Shown: piece after piece, positions 45,285 through 53,783 of the stretch
Numbering within the stretch: the stretch's first letter is position 1
How the letters are laid out: each line of letters begins with the position of its first letter
NCBI RefSeq assembly: GCF_003259155.1
Contig: NZ_QGMQ01000003.1
Location: 124,001 to 188,000 of the forward strand
Origin: Marinimicrobium alkaliphilum
Lineage (GTDB): Bacteria; Pseudomonadota; Gammaproteobacteria; Pseudomonadales; Cellvibrionaceae
Direction: 5' to 3'
Length of the DNA stretch: 64,000 nt
Notes under the pieces: generated by a model
Database searches by the model: none
What the model was told of the DNA's origin: nothing
The model's input: the letters and a program-made list of their open reading frames with translations, nothing else
Program-made: the position numbers and the translations under genes

Positions 45285-46734
45285 CCCCACTTGAGAGCGC
45301 CGCCTCGATCCGCTCGCGCGCACTTTCACAGCCTCCGCGGGTACATTCGGCCTGGAGTGTGAAGATATAGAAGTCGTTAATGCCCCGAAATACGGCGGGC
45401 ACCTGAAGGACTTTGGCGTGGGGGACGGAGTTTGTTTTTATATCCCCTATGCGAAACCATTGAACCTGGACGACGGCGCGTCGCTCTGATACGGCACTGA
45501 ACTCCGACAGGGTGTAGCTGAAGCCCTCGTGCTCAAAACTGAACGTTTCGCCCCGGTGCCAGAACTGGTGATCAAACAATCGCGGAATGTAGGGCACCAG
45601 CTTATCGTCCATTGACTGTCGGCGATAGTGATCCTTCCTGACAAAGACCCCTTCGGAACGCTCAACTGACGTCACGGCGCCCGGCGGGGCTCTGACTGTC
45701 ATGGGCATCGATGGCCCTTGCACGTTCATACTGGAAGCCTCATCGCCAGCCCGATTGCCGAAAGAGGAGGAGGCCTGCGCGCTGAAGTAGAGTGCGAGCA
45801 AAGGTCCGACCAGTACACACAGCCCCAACATAATCCCCCGCCGCGCAGGTAGAACCGCCCGGTCGGGCATGTCGTGGGCCATGGCTTTTGCCTTCACAAC
45901 CGGGGCGAAATAGATCGCCGGTATGCAGATGGCCGCAAACAGTATCCACCCGAACAGCTCGTGATCCTGCATCAGGCTACTTTGCATTTCTGTGCGGTAG
46001 CCGATGAGGATCAACACAAAGATACGGACCCAGTTTGTCATCAGCCCGAGGAGGGCACCGATCATCAAAAGGGCCGCCATGCGTCCTTCACGGTAGTTAT
46101 TCAAGCAACCAATCAGGTAGGCCAGCGTCAGGGCAATCACAAAGTATCGGATGCCCGAGCAGCCATCGGCAATCAGAATTTGACCAAAAGGAATATGGAT
46201 ACTGTTTCCACGGATAACCGCCGGTATTTCAATCCAGCGGACCATTTCGCCGACCACAAGGCTCGCCATTTCCAGCAAGATATTATTAAAACTTCCCCAA
46301 ATGGGGATGGCAAAAACGGGAAAAAGCAGCACAAAACGGTGCACAAATACGACCTTCCAACCATAAATGGCTGCGAAGACTGACAGGAGGATGGGAACCA
46401 GCAGTAACTGTTCAATGATCTGGATGTTGACGGCGTAGGCCACAGCCCAGACAAACACCAGGAGCACAATCACTCCCAACGTGAGTCCGTATTCGACGAT
46501 CCTAAGCGGCTGGGACGGTGCATTCCAAGGAAGGCTTCGCCAAAGCAGGTAAAAGAAAACCAAGAAAGTCGGGATACCATGTGCCATCTCGCTATCCCAG
46601 CGTGTCCAACGGCCCCACAGATCCTGAAAGGTCGTAAAGAACAACACAACCCAACCTAGCGCAATCACCAGCGGCAAATGTCGCTTCAGCCATTGGGCGC
46701 AGTCGTTCCGACTTATTCTCTGTTCTATTTCCAT
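45259..46734 (-). CDS. xrtA: Exosortase A with fused EpsI domain
   Basis: Inner-membrane transpeptidase-like protease that processes PEP-CTERM proteins. Residues 15-300 hold about eight membrane helices with the conserved catalytic positions Cys192 (LIADGCSGIRYF), Arg237 (TNWVRIFVLI) and His258 (DHELFGWILF). After a further helix near 300-320, residues 345-491 form an EpsI-type periplasmic domain (DDKLVPYIPRLFDHQFWHRG, VQVQWFRIGDI). The fusion and 491-residue length match the exosortase-A class. It lies between the DegT gene and the PEP-CTERM gene. A weak sigma-54-like site and an inverted repeat lie just upstream. Confidence 0.93.
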   Translation of the reverse strand: MEIEQRISRNDCAQWLKRHLPLVIALGWVVLFFTTFQDLWGRWTRWDSEMAHGIPTFLVFFYLLWRSLPWNAPSQPLRIVEYGLTLGVIVLLVFVWAVAYAVNIQIIEQLLLVPILLSVFAAIYGWKVVFVHRFVLLFPVFAIPIWGSFNNILLEMASLVVGEMVRWIEIPAVIRGNSIHIPFGQILIADGCSGIRYFVIALTLAYLIGCLNNYREGRMAALLMIGALLGLMTNWVRIFVLILIGYRTEMQSSLMQDHELFGWILFAAICIPAIYFAPVVKAKAMAHDMPDRAVLPARRGIMLGLCVLVGPLLALYFSAQASSSFGNRAGDEASSMNVQGPSMPMTVRAPPGAVTSVERSEGVFVRKDHYRRQSMDDKLVPYIPRLFDHQFWHRGETFSFEHEGFSYTLSEFSAVSERRAVVQVQWFRIGDIKTNSVPHAKVLQVPAVFRGINDFYIFTLQAECTRGGCESARERIEAALSSGASELFPTL

Positions 46735-46767
46735 GCGGAGCCAAAGTAAGGTATTGACGCGAAATCC

Positions 46768-46783
46768 TGCATCAATGTTACCT
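46768..46783 (-). promoter_or_regulatory. Weak sigma-54-like site before xrtA
   Basis: Read leftward AGGTAACATTGATGCA keeps GG-N10-GC and the -12 element ATGCA, but the -24 element is poor (AGGTAA instead of TGGCAC). The start site would be about 22 bases before the xrtA ATG. Confidence 0.3.
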
Positions 46784-46784
46784 C

Positions 46785-46810
46785 AAATCGTGTTGACGTA
46801 ACCACGATTT
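46785..46810. promoter_or_regulatory. Inverted repeat, candidate operator upstream of xrtA
   Basis: AAATCGTG and CACGATTT flank a ten-base spacer (TTGACGTAAC). It sits between the PEP-CTERM terminator and the exosortase start, about 50 bases before the ATG. Spacing fits a dimeric regulator, but no binding protein can be named. Confidence 0.4.
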
Positions 46811-46818
46811 TGAATAAA

Positions 46819-46845
46819 AAAAAGCCGGCCCGAGGCCGGCTTTTT
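46819..46845. terminator. Rho-independent terminator after PEP-CTERM gene
   Basis: Perfect 12-bp stem AAAAAGCCGGCC / GGCCGGCTTTTT with loop CGA, 17 bases after the PEP-CTERM stop. T-tracts lie on both strands. It separates the PEP-CTERM gene from xrtA. Confidence 0.92.
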
Positions 46846-46861
46846 CTAAGCGTGATGCTGT

Positions 46862-47656
46862 TCAGGATTTGGCAGCTTTACGACGCGCCGCACCCAAGCC
46901 CAGCAGGCCCAACCCCATCAGGATCAGTGTGCCCGGCTCCGGCAGGCGACCGACAGTAACGTTGTCGATGCCCCAGCCGTCATAACCCACTGAGTTGCTG
47001 AAAGTGAACGTTCCGCCCAGAATGTTCTGGTCGCTGGATACAGACACGTACTTCAGGTTGCCGTTAGGCTGCGGATGGAAGATTTGCGCAGTGTCAAACG
47101 AGCTGGTGGTACCGTCCTCGAAAGTCAGAGTCAGGAAACCGGCGATGTCGCCGGCATCAGCAAGCTGGAAGCCAAAGGCATTGAAGTTACCTGACAAGGG
47201 AGCGCCAAAAGTCCAAACCACTTCGAGAGCATCGGCGCTATCGAGCCAGAAGTCACCATCATCCAGCGTTTCGCGACCAAACTGACCGGTAGCTTGACTC
47301 TCGATTTTGAGCTCCTCGCGGTAGGTGTTGCCGCCATACTGGCCAGCCACTGTCAACTCAAAAGTCCCTACATTAGTGACGAAATACGAATTTTTCGCTT
47401 CGTAGGATTCGTATTGATTGAGGTTTCCACCTGGCGCTACGATTGATTGAGTGTAGTCACCTGAGCCAGTAAGCGCTGCGATGTTCGCAAGGTCGTTGAA
47501 ACCTTCTTCTGCAACGATGCTGTTCAAGCTTGCCAAGAAGCTCGCCTCGCCAGCAGCGGCATCCTCATGGACAGTAATATTGATATTGGCGGCTTGCACG
47601 GCACTTGCACCAACCAGTGCGCTCGCCGCAATAAGTGTTTTAAGCATAGTGTTCAT
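46862..47656 (-). CDS. PEP-CTERM sorting domain protein
   Basis: A 264-residue exported protein and the only exosortase substrate I see in the window. It has an N-terminal signal peptide (NTMLKTLIAASALVGASAVQ), a beta-rich middle with a single-domain look (DALEVVWTFGAPLSGNFNAF; GGTFTFSNSVGYDGWGIDNV) and the sorting tail at about 238-264. The tail comprises the PEP motif (LPEPGTL), a hydrophobic helix (ILMGLGLLGLGA) and basic residues (ARRKAAK). ATG 47656 is chosen as the start of the signal peptide; the frame back to 47701 overlaps the 5' untranslated region. Expression is probably from the sigma-54 site at 47742-47757. Function unknown; likely displayed or secreted with the polysaccharide. 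Confidence 0.92.
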   Translation of the reverse strand: MNTMLKTLIAASALVGASAVQAANINITVHEDAAAGEASFLASLNSIVAEEGFNDLANIAALTGSGDYTQSIVAPGGNLNQYESYEAKNSYFVTNVGTFELTVAGQYGGNTYREELKIESQATGQFGRETLDDGDFWLDSADALEVVWTFGAPLSGNFNAFGFQLADAGDIAGFLTLTFEDGTTSSFDTAQIFHPQPNGNLKYVSVSSDQNILGGTFTFSNSVGYDGWGIDNVTVGRLPEPGTLILMGLGLLGLGAARRKAAKS

Positions 47657-47741
47657 AAGTCCATCCTTTGATGTATCGGTCGTTGAACCAAAATCTCGCA
47701 TTTGAGGCTTAGGGTGAAATGGAAGCCTTGACCCTTAATAA

Positions 47742-47757
47742 AGCAGGATGCGTGCCA
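47742..47757 (-). promoter_or_regulatory. Sigma-54 promoter of the PEP-CTERM gene
   Basis: Read leftward TGGCACGCATCCTGCT is nearly the full consensus (TGGCACG-N4-TTGC), with invariant GG and GC spaced by ten. The expected start is near 47731, giving a 5' leader of about 75 bases. PrsR, encoded at 12165, is the probable activator. An enhancer should lie 80-150 bases further upstream; I could not identify one. Confidence 0.78.
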
Positions 47758-47902
47758 TATAATTTTATTGTTCTAATTCAATAGGTTAAGGCGGCGTGAT
47801 TGGTGCAAAGCTTATGTCCTGTAAGCTTTCCCGACTGATTTATAGCGGTTTGTTGAAACGTGTGGCAGGGGAGAAGGGGGCCCTGTAGACCCCCAGGAAT
47901 TG

Positions 47903-50524
47903 TCAGTCTGACGCTTTCACAATTTGCAGATTCTGCTGAATTTCTTCCGAGTTGGGGGCCAGTTCAGCCGCTCGCTCGAGGAAGCTCAGGGCCCCTGCCC
48001 GGTCGCCCTGGAGGTGGAGCAACCAGCCGTAGGTATCCAGAATAGGCGCGGAGTCCGGCTCCAGTGTCACCGCCCGCTCCGCCAACTGGGTCGCGCGGCC
48101 CAGCTCACGGTCTTTCAGGAGCCAGGCGAGGTTATTGAGAGCGACAGGGTCTTCGGGGTTGCGCTCGATCATTTGCTCGTAGGTCGCAATCGCGGCGCGC
48201 TCGTCGCCGCCCCGCTGCTGCTCTCCGGCAACATAGAGCAAGCGCAGGCGGCTGTCCGGCTCGGCCTCGGCCCATTGCGTTAAAATACCCGGCACCGCCT
48301 CGGGGTTCACGGCTCTGGCCAGGTTCAACAGGCTTATCGCCATCTGACCGTCGGGCCGCTGGTCCCATACCTGACGTAACTCCCGGTAGGCCTGGGCTTC
48401 ACCGTGCTGCGCATTGGTAGCCCGGGCCTGCATCAACGCCACCTCGGTATCTGTCGGGAAGCGCTCACGCAGGTCGCGCAGTACCGCATTTGCTTCGCGA
48501 TAGCGCTCCTGGTGCAGATCGATCCTCACCAGATCCAGACTCAGGGAGCGACTGTTCGGGAAGGCGCTCAAGGCATCCATAATCAGCGCCCGGCTCTGCG
48601 CCGGCTCGCCGGCGTCAAGGAGCTGTATCGCGCGATCGCGATACACTAATGAGCGGGTCTGGCGCAGGTAGTCGCTTTGCTGGCCTTCATGTTCATCAAC
48701 CCGCTCAACCGCGGATACCAGGTCGCCGGCATCCCGGTACAGCATCGCGCGCAACGCGGTAACATTTGCGCGCAACGTTGGATCTTCAGCGGGCAGGGAC
48801 GCGAGCCACGCCTGCGGTTCGATGTCTGCGCTGCCACTGCGAATGATCTCGACCCCAAACCGAAGCGCCTGGTCGTTAGCCGGCTCAAGCGGCAACAGCC
48901 GCTCCAACGAGGCCAGCGCAGGCCCCGTCTGACCTTGCTCGTAGTACATCTGCGCCAGCACACCGTGCGCCCGGGCATAGCCCGGCTCACGCTGTAACAG
49001 CTCGCGCAATTGACTCACCGCCTGCTCCGGCTGATCGTCGCGGAACCGGTACTGGGCCTCAAACATGGCGGTTTCTCTGGCTCTGGGCGCGGCTGATTTC
49101 AAGGTATCAATTACCTGACTCAACTCGCTCATTTGCCCCTGCCTGAGCAGCTCATTGACATAAGCGGTGGTGACCGGCCAGTTCGCAGGCTGGTAGTTAA
49201 AGGCGCTGCGAAGCTGCGCCATCCCCTGCTCCCGCTCATCCTGCTGGAAGTGGTAACGGGCCAGCGCCAAACGCAGGCCACCCCGATGCGGATCCCGCGC
49301 CAAGGCTTTCTGGAGTGCAAGGTAGCCCTGCTCCCGGTGATCTTCGGTATTGAGGGCCAGTGCGCCATAAAGTGACAGCAGCGTAATATTGTCGGGTCGA
49401 GCACGCACGGAGCGCGCCAGTGACGCCAGGGCCATATCGACGTTGCCCATTTGTGCCTGAGCCATCGCCAGCGCCTGAATTGCCTGGGTACCCGCTGTTT
49501 CAACATCCACAGCCTGGGTCAATAGCGGTTCAGCGGCCTCGACGTCGCCCTGACTGAGCTTCACCATGCCCAATAACAGTCCCGCCTGCTGGCTTTCGGG
49601 GTTTTCTTCAAGCAGTTCCCGCAGCAGTGTTTCGGCTTCGTCCAGACTGCCGGCTTCCGCGTAGGCAATGGCATCCGTGAGCTTCTGCTGCGCCTCGAAC
49701 GATTCGGGTGAATCCTCGGCCAGTACCCGTGTGTAAATCATGGCCTCGGACGTGCGCCCCAAGGCAGTCAGGGTTTCTGACAAGAGCTCCAGAATGGCCG
49801 CACGCTCTGGCAGCATCAGGTCTACCGTGGGGATGTGCAATAACGCTTCGGTTAACCAGGCTTCGGCGCGCTCGTAATTCTCTCGCTGTAGTGCCGCTAT
49901 GGCGCTGAACTGGAAGGCCTCGGGATTTTCCGGCGCATCCTGGCGCAGTTGACTTAGATACGTCTCCGCATCATCCGGACGCCCCTGAAAAATAAGGTTT
50001 TCGGCCAGCCGCAACCGTATGACCACGTCGCCAGGGTATTGCTCAAGCAGCTCGCGGTACCCGGCTTCGCTCTCGTCGAGCCGCCCGCGCATACGATCGG
50101 CGTCGACCAGGTAGAGCGCTTTGAGGCGTCGATCGGCATCGTTGCCAGGTTCGTAGGGCTCAAGGACCTCTTCGGCGGACAAAAACCTACCCTGTAAGAG
50201 GTATGAACGCGCGAGTGCGAGCGCGACGGCGTCGCCGTGGTCGTCCTGAAACTCTTCCAACAAACCCGAGGCCCGTCGACCCGCCCCCAGCGTATTGAAA
50301 ATGTCAGCCATAAACAAAGCGGGCTCTGGCGCATCCGGCGCGGCGTTCATCGCGTTGGTGGCTTCCAGCATCGCTGCCCGGTACTGGCCCTGATCGCGAT
50401 AGAGCTCCGCTCGATTAAGGTAGTCTTCCATTTGCTGGCGACCACCCTCGCGGCTACAGCCGGAAAGCGCGACAACGACCATCAGTAAGAGGAAAGGAAG
50501 AAAGCGGTGGGCGTGGGTAAGCAT
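47903..50524 (-). CDS. prsT: PEP-CTERM system TPR-repeat lipoprotein PrsT
   Basis: An 873-residue exported lipoprotein with signal and lipobox VVALSGCSREGGRQ (lipidated Cys at about 23). It is followed almost entirely by tetratricopeptide repeats, for example RAELYRDQGQYRAAMLEATN, AETLLRELLEENPESQQAGL and NPEDPVALNNLAWLLKDREL. Length and order fit PrsT of exosortase-A loci. It is likely a periplasmic or outer-membrane scaffold for polymer assembly or export, like other TPR proteins (AlgK, PelB, PgaA). Lies downstream of the FnIII lipoprotein gene, separated by a hairpin. No gene overlaps it on the opposite strand. Confidence 0.9.
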   Translation of the reverse strand: MLTHAHRFLPFLLLMVVVALSGCSREGGRQQMEDYLNRAELYRDQGQYRAAMLEATNAMNAAPDAPEPALFMADIFNTLGAGRRASGLLEEFQDDHGDAVALALARSYLLQGRFLSAEEVLEPYEPGNDADRRLKALYLVDADRMRGRLDESEAGYRELLEQYPGDVVIRLRLAENLIFQGRPDDAETYLSQLRQDAPENPEAFQFSAIAALQRENYERAEAWLTEALLHIPTVDLMLPERAAILELLSETLTALGRTSEAMIYTRVLAEDSPESFEAQQKLTDAIAYAEAGSLDEAETLLRELLEENPESQQAGLLLGMVKLSQGDVEAAEPLLTQAVDVETAGTQAIQALAMAQAQMGNVDMALASLARSVRARPDNITLLSLYGALALNTEDHREQGYLALQKALARDPHRGGLRLALARYHFQQDEREQGMAQLRSAFNYQPANWPVTTAYVNELLRQGQMSELSQVIDTLKSAAPRARETAMFEAQYRFRDDQPEQAVSQLRELLQREPGYARAHGVLAQMYYEQGQTGPALASLERLLPLEPANDQALRFGVEIIRSGSADIEPQAWLASLPAEDPTLRANVTALRAMLYRDAGDLVSAVERVDEHEGQQSDYLRQTRSLVYRDRAIQLLDAGEPAQSRALIMDALSAFPNSRSLSLDLVRIDLHQERYREANAVLRDLRERFPTDTEVALMQARATNAQHGEAQAYRELRQVWDQRPDGQMAISLLNLARAVNPEAVPGILTQWAEAEPDSRLRLLYVAGEQQRGGDERAAIATYEQMIERNPEDPVALNNLAWLLKDRELGRATQLAERAVTLEPDSAPILDTYGWLLHLQGDRAGALSFLERAAELAPNSEEIQQNLQIVKASD

Positions 50525-50625
50525 AATGTGTCCCTTCAGCGGGTATAGCTTTATTCATTGACCGAGCTTGAAGGAAGTATACGCCGCCAGTGGGCGCTTT
50601 GAAACATGACGGGAAATTTAACAGC

Positions 50626-50652
50626 TTCGGGCCAGAAAAGGTCTGGCCCGAA
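50626..50652 (-). terminator. Hairpin between FnIII lipoprotein and prsT
   Basis: TTCGGGCCAGA / TCTGGCCCGAA, 11-bp perfect stem with a five-base loop, 20 bases after the stop of the upstream gene. It is followed leftward by CTGTTAAATTT rather than a clean T-tract, so termination may be partial and prsT may be read through. Confidence 0.6.
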
Positions 50653-50671
50653 GGAGAAGGGAGGAGTTGAC

Positions 50672-51277
50672 TCAGTACTGCGGGGTAATATCCACAAAGC
50701 GGCTGTAAAGGCCACTGGAATCGTAAACCGCGATGGTAAAGTGGTAGTTACCTTCAAGATTCTCGAAGACAACTTCGTCGGCGTCCGGACCCAGCTCGGT
50801 GACTTCATAGGTGTCTGAGCCGACTTCCCGATAACGCAACTCGTAGCCGCCGATATCTTCCAGGAACAGGTTCTCGCCGTTTTCGCGCTCACTCGGGCGC
50901 TCCCAGCGCAGCTTGATGTAAGCATTGACCTCAACACCCGAATCGTCGTTGTCGGCAATGGGCGTCTCGCCAGCTTCGTCTTGGTCTGCTGCTGGATCAG
51001 TATCCGCAACCGGGTCAGTGACCTGCTCGGTTTCGTCCACGATTTCTTCCGGCGCGTCTTCCTGGGCGTTGTTCTGACCGTTGCCTGCGGAGTTGCCCGG
51101 GTTACGGTTCTGGCCCGGTGCCTGGTCGCGATTGCTATTGGCGTTACTCGCAAGCGTGCTTTCCAACAGAGAGCCCTCTTGGGCTTCACCGCCGCAAGCA
51201 CTCAGGAAAAGTGCGGCCAGCAAGAAGGCGGCAATACGGGTGGTGCGAAAAACACTGTTTTGGACTATCTGGGTCAT
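50672..51277 (-). CDS. Fibronectin type III domain lipoprotein
   Basis: A 201-residue exported lipoprotein. Signal and lipobox AALFLSACGGE place the lipidated Cys at about 28. Residues 35-110 are disordered, rich in Asn, Gln, Asp and Glu (NRDQAPGQNRNPGNSAGNGQ). Residues 115-200 look like one FnIII domain: AYIKLRWERPSERENGENLF, IGGYELRYREVGSDTYEV and YHFTIAVYDSSGLYSRFVD. Possibly a cell-surface adaptor for the polymer; no defined function. It is flanked by prsT and the outer-membrane protein gene. Confidence 0.78.
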   Translation of the reverse strand: MTQIVQNSVFRTTRIAAFLLAALFLSACGGEAQEGSLLESTLASNANSNRDQAPGQNRNPGNSAGNGQNNAQEDAPEEIVDETEQVTDPVADTDPAADQDEAGETPIADNDDSGVEVNAYIKLRWERPSERENGENLFLEDIGGYELRYREVGSDTYEVTELGPDADEVVFENLEGNYHFTIAVYDSSGLYSRFVDITPQY

Positions 51278-51602
51278 GGCGGTTACCGGGTTACGTTAAG
51301 TCGTTGAATTCCTGCGTGTCGAAATTCCTTACGACTATTTGTAACACCCCGGCATATGCCTTTTCAGTAGTTGACAACCCTTTATTTCAGTTCTGCGCAG
51401 TGGCCCACAGAGACTGTGCGGACTGGTTTTTCAAGGCGTTAGGTGCTCTATAACAAAGAGTTATATCGCCTTGCGTACTGTTATGTTTCGCGCGATTTGG
51501 CTAACTGAGAGTTATGAGAAAAGCGGAAGCAAAACAATGCTTTAGGCGCCAAAATGCCGCCTGCGGAGGAGGTGCGTGGAGTTTGACGACAGCTGGAACG
51601 CC
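51278..51602. other. Intergenic region between outer-membrane protein and FnIII lipoprotein genes
   Basis: 325 bases, relatively AT-rich. No gene is credible. A promoter for the leftward FnIII gene should be here, but no GG-N10-GC sigma-54 site or strong -35/-10 was found. Only short, imperfect hairpins occur near 51540-51560. Confidence 0.5.
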
Positions 51603-52934
51603 CTAAAGGAGGTCGTACGTCAGACCGAACCCGGCTACCGCTTCCGTGTATTCGCGGCGACTGGCATCGGCATCAGCCCAATGGGAACCCCGCTGGTGGT
51701 AGCGGACATAGACGCGGGTATTCAGGCCACTGATAAACCGGTGGTTATAGCTCACCTGAGTGCGGGTAAGTCGGTAGTCGGGGCGGTCGCTGTCTTCGTC
51801 AAAGCTGTGATCGCGCCGATCCCAGCTGAGGCGAACCGATGTGCTCGGCGCCAGGCGGTAGTCCAGTCCGGCTCGAGCGCCCAGCTCCGACCGGTCTTCG
51901 TCGATTTCCTGGTAGTCGTCCGCTCGGTAAAAAAGGCCGGCGCTCAAGGAGCAGCGCTGGCACAACGCCTGAGTCCTCCAAGTGAACTCGGCGTCGATAC
52001 GCTCCATCTGATCGAGCCTGGCGGTGGAGGCATCGCGCGGATTGAAACGATCAAATTCACCGGCGCTGCCACCGCCGCCCGAGCTGTCCGTGAGGAATCG
52101 ACTCGCGGACAGCGACCACAGGTTGGGCCCGCTGGTGTAATTGATGTCTGCACTGTAGGTCGGGCGGGACACGGACTCGCCTATCGCGGGTTTGGTCCGG
52201 TTGCGACCCGCCCGAAGGCTGTAGCTGAGCTGGCGCAACTCGACCGCGTAGGTCACGGCCAGAGTCGTCAGGTCGTAATCCACCTCGGGCGCCGCATCGA
52301 AGGCAATCTCCGTCTGCTGGGCAGTAAAGGTAAAGTTGTCTGTGGGCGACATCCGGCGCAGCCAGGTGAGCGTAGCGCCGGTGCGCTCGCTGCGGCGTTC
52401 GGGAGCAAAGCGGTAGTCGATTCGGGCATAGTTGCCACTGGTAACAAACGTATTCGCCGCGCTCGCACGCCAGCGCAGGGAGGGCCGCGCCGTGAGAATT
52501 TCCCGCTCGTCCGTGTTGGCCAGCAGGTCGACATCGTCAGGGGCGTTGAGGACGGATTGCCGAGTATGGCTGATATAGAGGTCGCCGAGGTGGTAAGGCT
52601 TGCCGATGGTCAGCTCGCTGCGGCCTTCCAGGCGGCGCCGGTCTTTCTGGCTGTCCTTGTCGAAACGGCGCTCGCTGGCTCGATAGTTCACGCCCAGCTC
52701 GATCAGGCTGTTGCTGTAGTCCCCGCCCAACTCAAGGCGCGCCTCGTCCTGGCGCTCAGACAGGGTGTCTTCGCCGTGGACTTTACCCGCGTTGTTGGTG
52801 ATTTCGCTGACCAACCCGACCGAGGCCCGCCAGTCGAGGTCTACGGCATCGGGATCCTGGGCGCTGACATTCATCGCCGCCGTGAGCAGCGACAACGCCA
52901 AATAAGGGGAGAGCTTGCCCAGGGTGATGTCCAT
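51603..52934 (-). CDS. XrtA-associated outer-membrane beta-barrel protein
   Basis: A 443-residue outer-membrane protein of the type found in exosortase-A export operons (TIGR03016-like). Signal peptide (YLALSLLTAAMNVSA) is followed by alternating short strands rich in aromatic and charged residues (SADINYTSGPNLWSLSASRF, SVRLSWDRRDHSFDEDSDRP, LNTRVYVRYHQRGSH), ending AVAGFGLTYDLL with the terminal hydrophobic residue expected for barrels. It probably forms or supports the outer-membrane export channel. Starts 13 bases after the kinase-like gene. The 460-codon frame opposite is a shadow. Confidence 0.82.
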   Translation of the reverse strand: MDITLGKLSPYLALSLLTAAMNVSAQDPDAVDLDWRASVGLVSEITNNAGKVHGEDTLSERQDEARLELGGDYSNSLIELGVNYRASERRFDKDSQKDRRRLEGRSELTIGKPYHLGDLYISHTRQSVLNAPDDVDLLANTDEREILTARPSLRWRASAANTFVTSGNYARIDYRFAPERRSERTGATLTWLRRMSPTDNFTFTAQQTEIAFDAAPEVDYDLTTLAVTYAVELRQLSYSLRAGRNRTKPAIGESVSRPTYSADINYTSGPNLWSLSASRFLTDSSGGGGSAGEFDRFNPRDASTARLDQMERIDAEFTWRTQALCQRCSLSAGLFYRADDYQEIDEDRSELGARAGLDYRLAPSTSVRLSWDRRDHSFDEDSDRPDYRLTRTQVSYNHRFISGLNTRVYVRYHQRGSHWADADASRREYTEAVAGFGLTYDLL

Positions 52935-52947
52935 GTCATTGCAGCCG

Positions 52948-53763
52948 CTAGTTGTTGAAGATTACGCCGGTAAACTTGTCTCGCCCGAGCGCGTCGATAC
53001 CGAAGTTGACGTCCTCTTTGGTGGCTTTGCCAAAGGGCACCACCAGCAGGGCGTGATCGCAATAGCGCGAGAGAATCCGCGCTTCGGTAGAGAATTGCAC
53101 CGAGGGCGCATCCAGGACCACAAACCGGTCCGGATAGCGGGATTTAATCTCGGAGATCAGCACTTCCATGCGCTTGGAGTTGAACACTTCGGCTGCCGAG
53201 TCGCTGCCCATGCCCGAGGGGATCACCCGCAGGCGCTCGACGCCGGAGGGGTAGATAATCCGCTTGAGCGGCACGGTGTAATCGTTGAGGTACTGGGTCA
53301 GCCCGTCTTCCACTGGCTCCACCGCAAACTTCTCCGCCGCTGACCGGTAGGGGTTACAGTCCACAAAGAGCGCGGTTTTGTGGCGATCCAGGGCAAAAGT
53401 GGCCGCCAGATTGAACGCCACAAAGGTGCCGCCGCCGTTGTCGGTAACCGAAGACACCAGCGCCACCACGTTATCGGTTTTGCTTTTTTGCAGGATCTTG
53501 ATTCGAATTTCCCGAAAGGCGTTGATCAGCTCCCGCTGGCGCATGCCGGAAAAGATCACCTTTTTTGCGTAGAGCTCGTCCTGGTTCCACAACAGGGGTG
53601 TGGTCATGCTTTTGATTTGGGCGCGCTTGCGGTGTTCGGACACCACACTGCGCATCATGGCTTCGTGGCTCTGGTAGGCGCGGTCGGAATCGTCGCGCTC
53701 TACCACTTCCATCAGCTCGGAACTGGCCCTTTTCGACTCAAATTCCCGCGTTTTATCATTCAT
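52948..53763 (-). CDS. Tyrosine-autokinase-like ATPase with degenerate Walker A
   Basis: A 271-residue protein of the CpsD/CapB/Wzc kinase-domain family, located next to the chain-length regulator as usual in XrtA loci. The BY-kinase fold is recognisable: INAFREIRIKI, ALFVDCNPYRSAAEKF (Walker A' region), FVVLDAPSVQFSTEARILSR, HALLVVPFGKATKEDV. The P-loop is SVTDNGGGTFVA (residues 106-116): the Lys of G-K-T is Gly112. There is no C-terminal tyrosine cluster; the protein ends FTGVIFNN. It may be a pseudokinase or scaffold. The long N-terminus (1-60) is charged and probably disordered. Confidence 0.8.
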   Translation of the reverse strand: MNDKTREFESKRASSELMEVVERDDSDRAYQSHEAMMRSVVSEHRKRAQIKSMTTPLLWNQDELYAKKVIFSGMRQRELINAFREIRIKILQKSKTDNVVALVSSVTDNGGGTFVAFNLAATFALDRHKTALFVDCNPYRSAAEKFAVEPVEDGLTQYLNDYTVPLKRIIYPSGVERLRVIPSGMGSDSAAEVFNSKRMEVLISEIKSRYPDRFVVLDAPSVQFSTEARILSRYCDHALLVVPFGKATKEDVNFGIDALGRDKFTGVIFNN

Positions 53764-53783
53764 AATTCGGCCTCTGAGTTCGG

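Noticed and set aside
51576-52958. 460-codon plus-strand frame opposite the outer-membrane protein
   Set aside because: The minus-strand product has a signal peptide and barrel pattern and fits the operon; the plus-strand product does not resemble any family.
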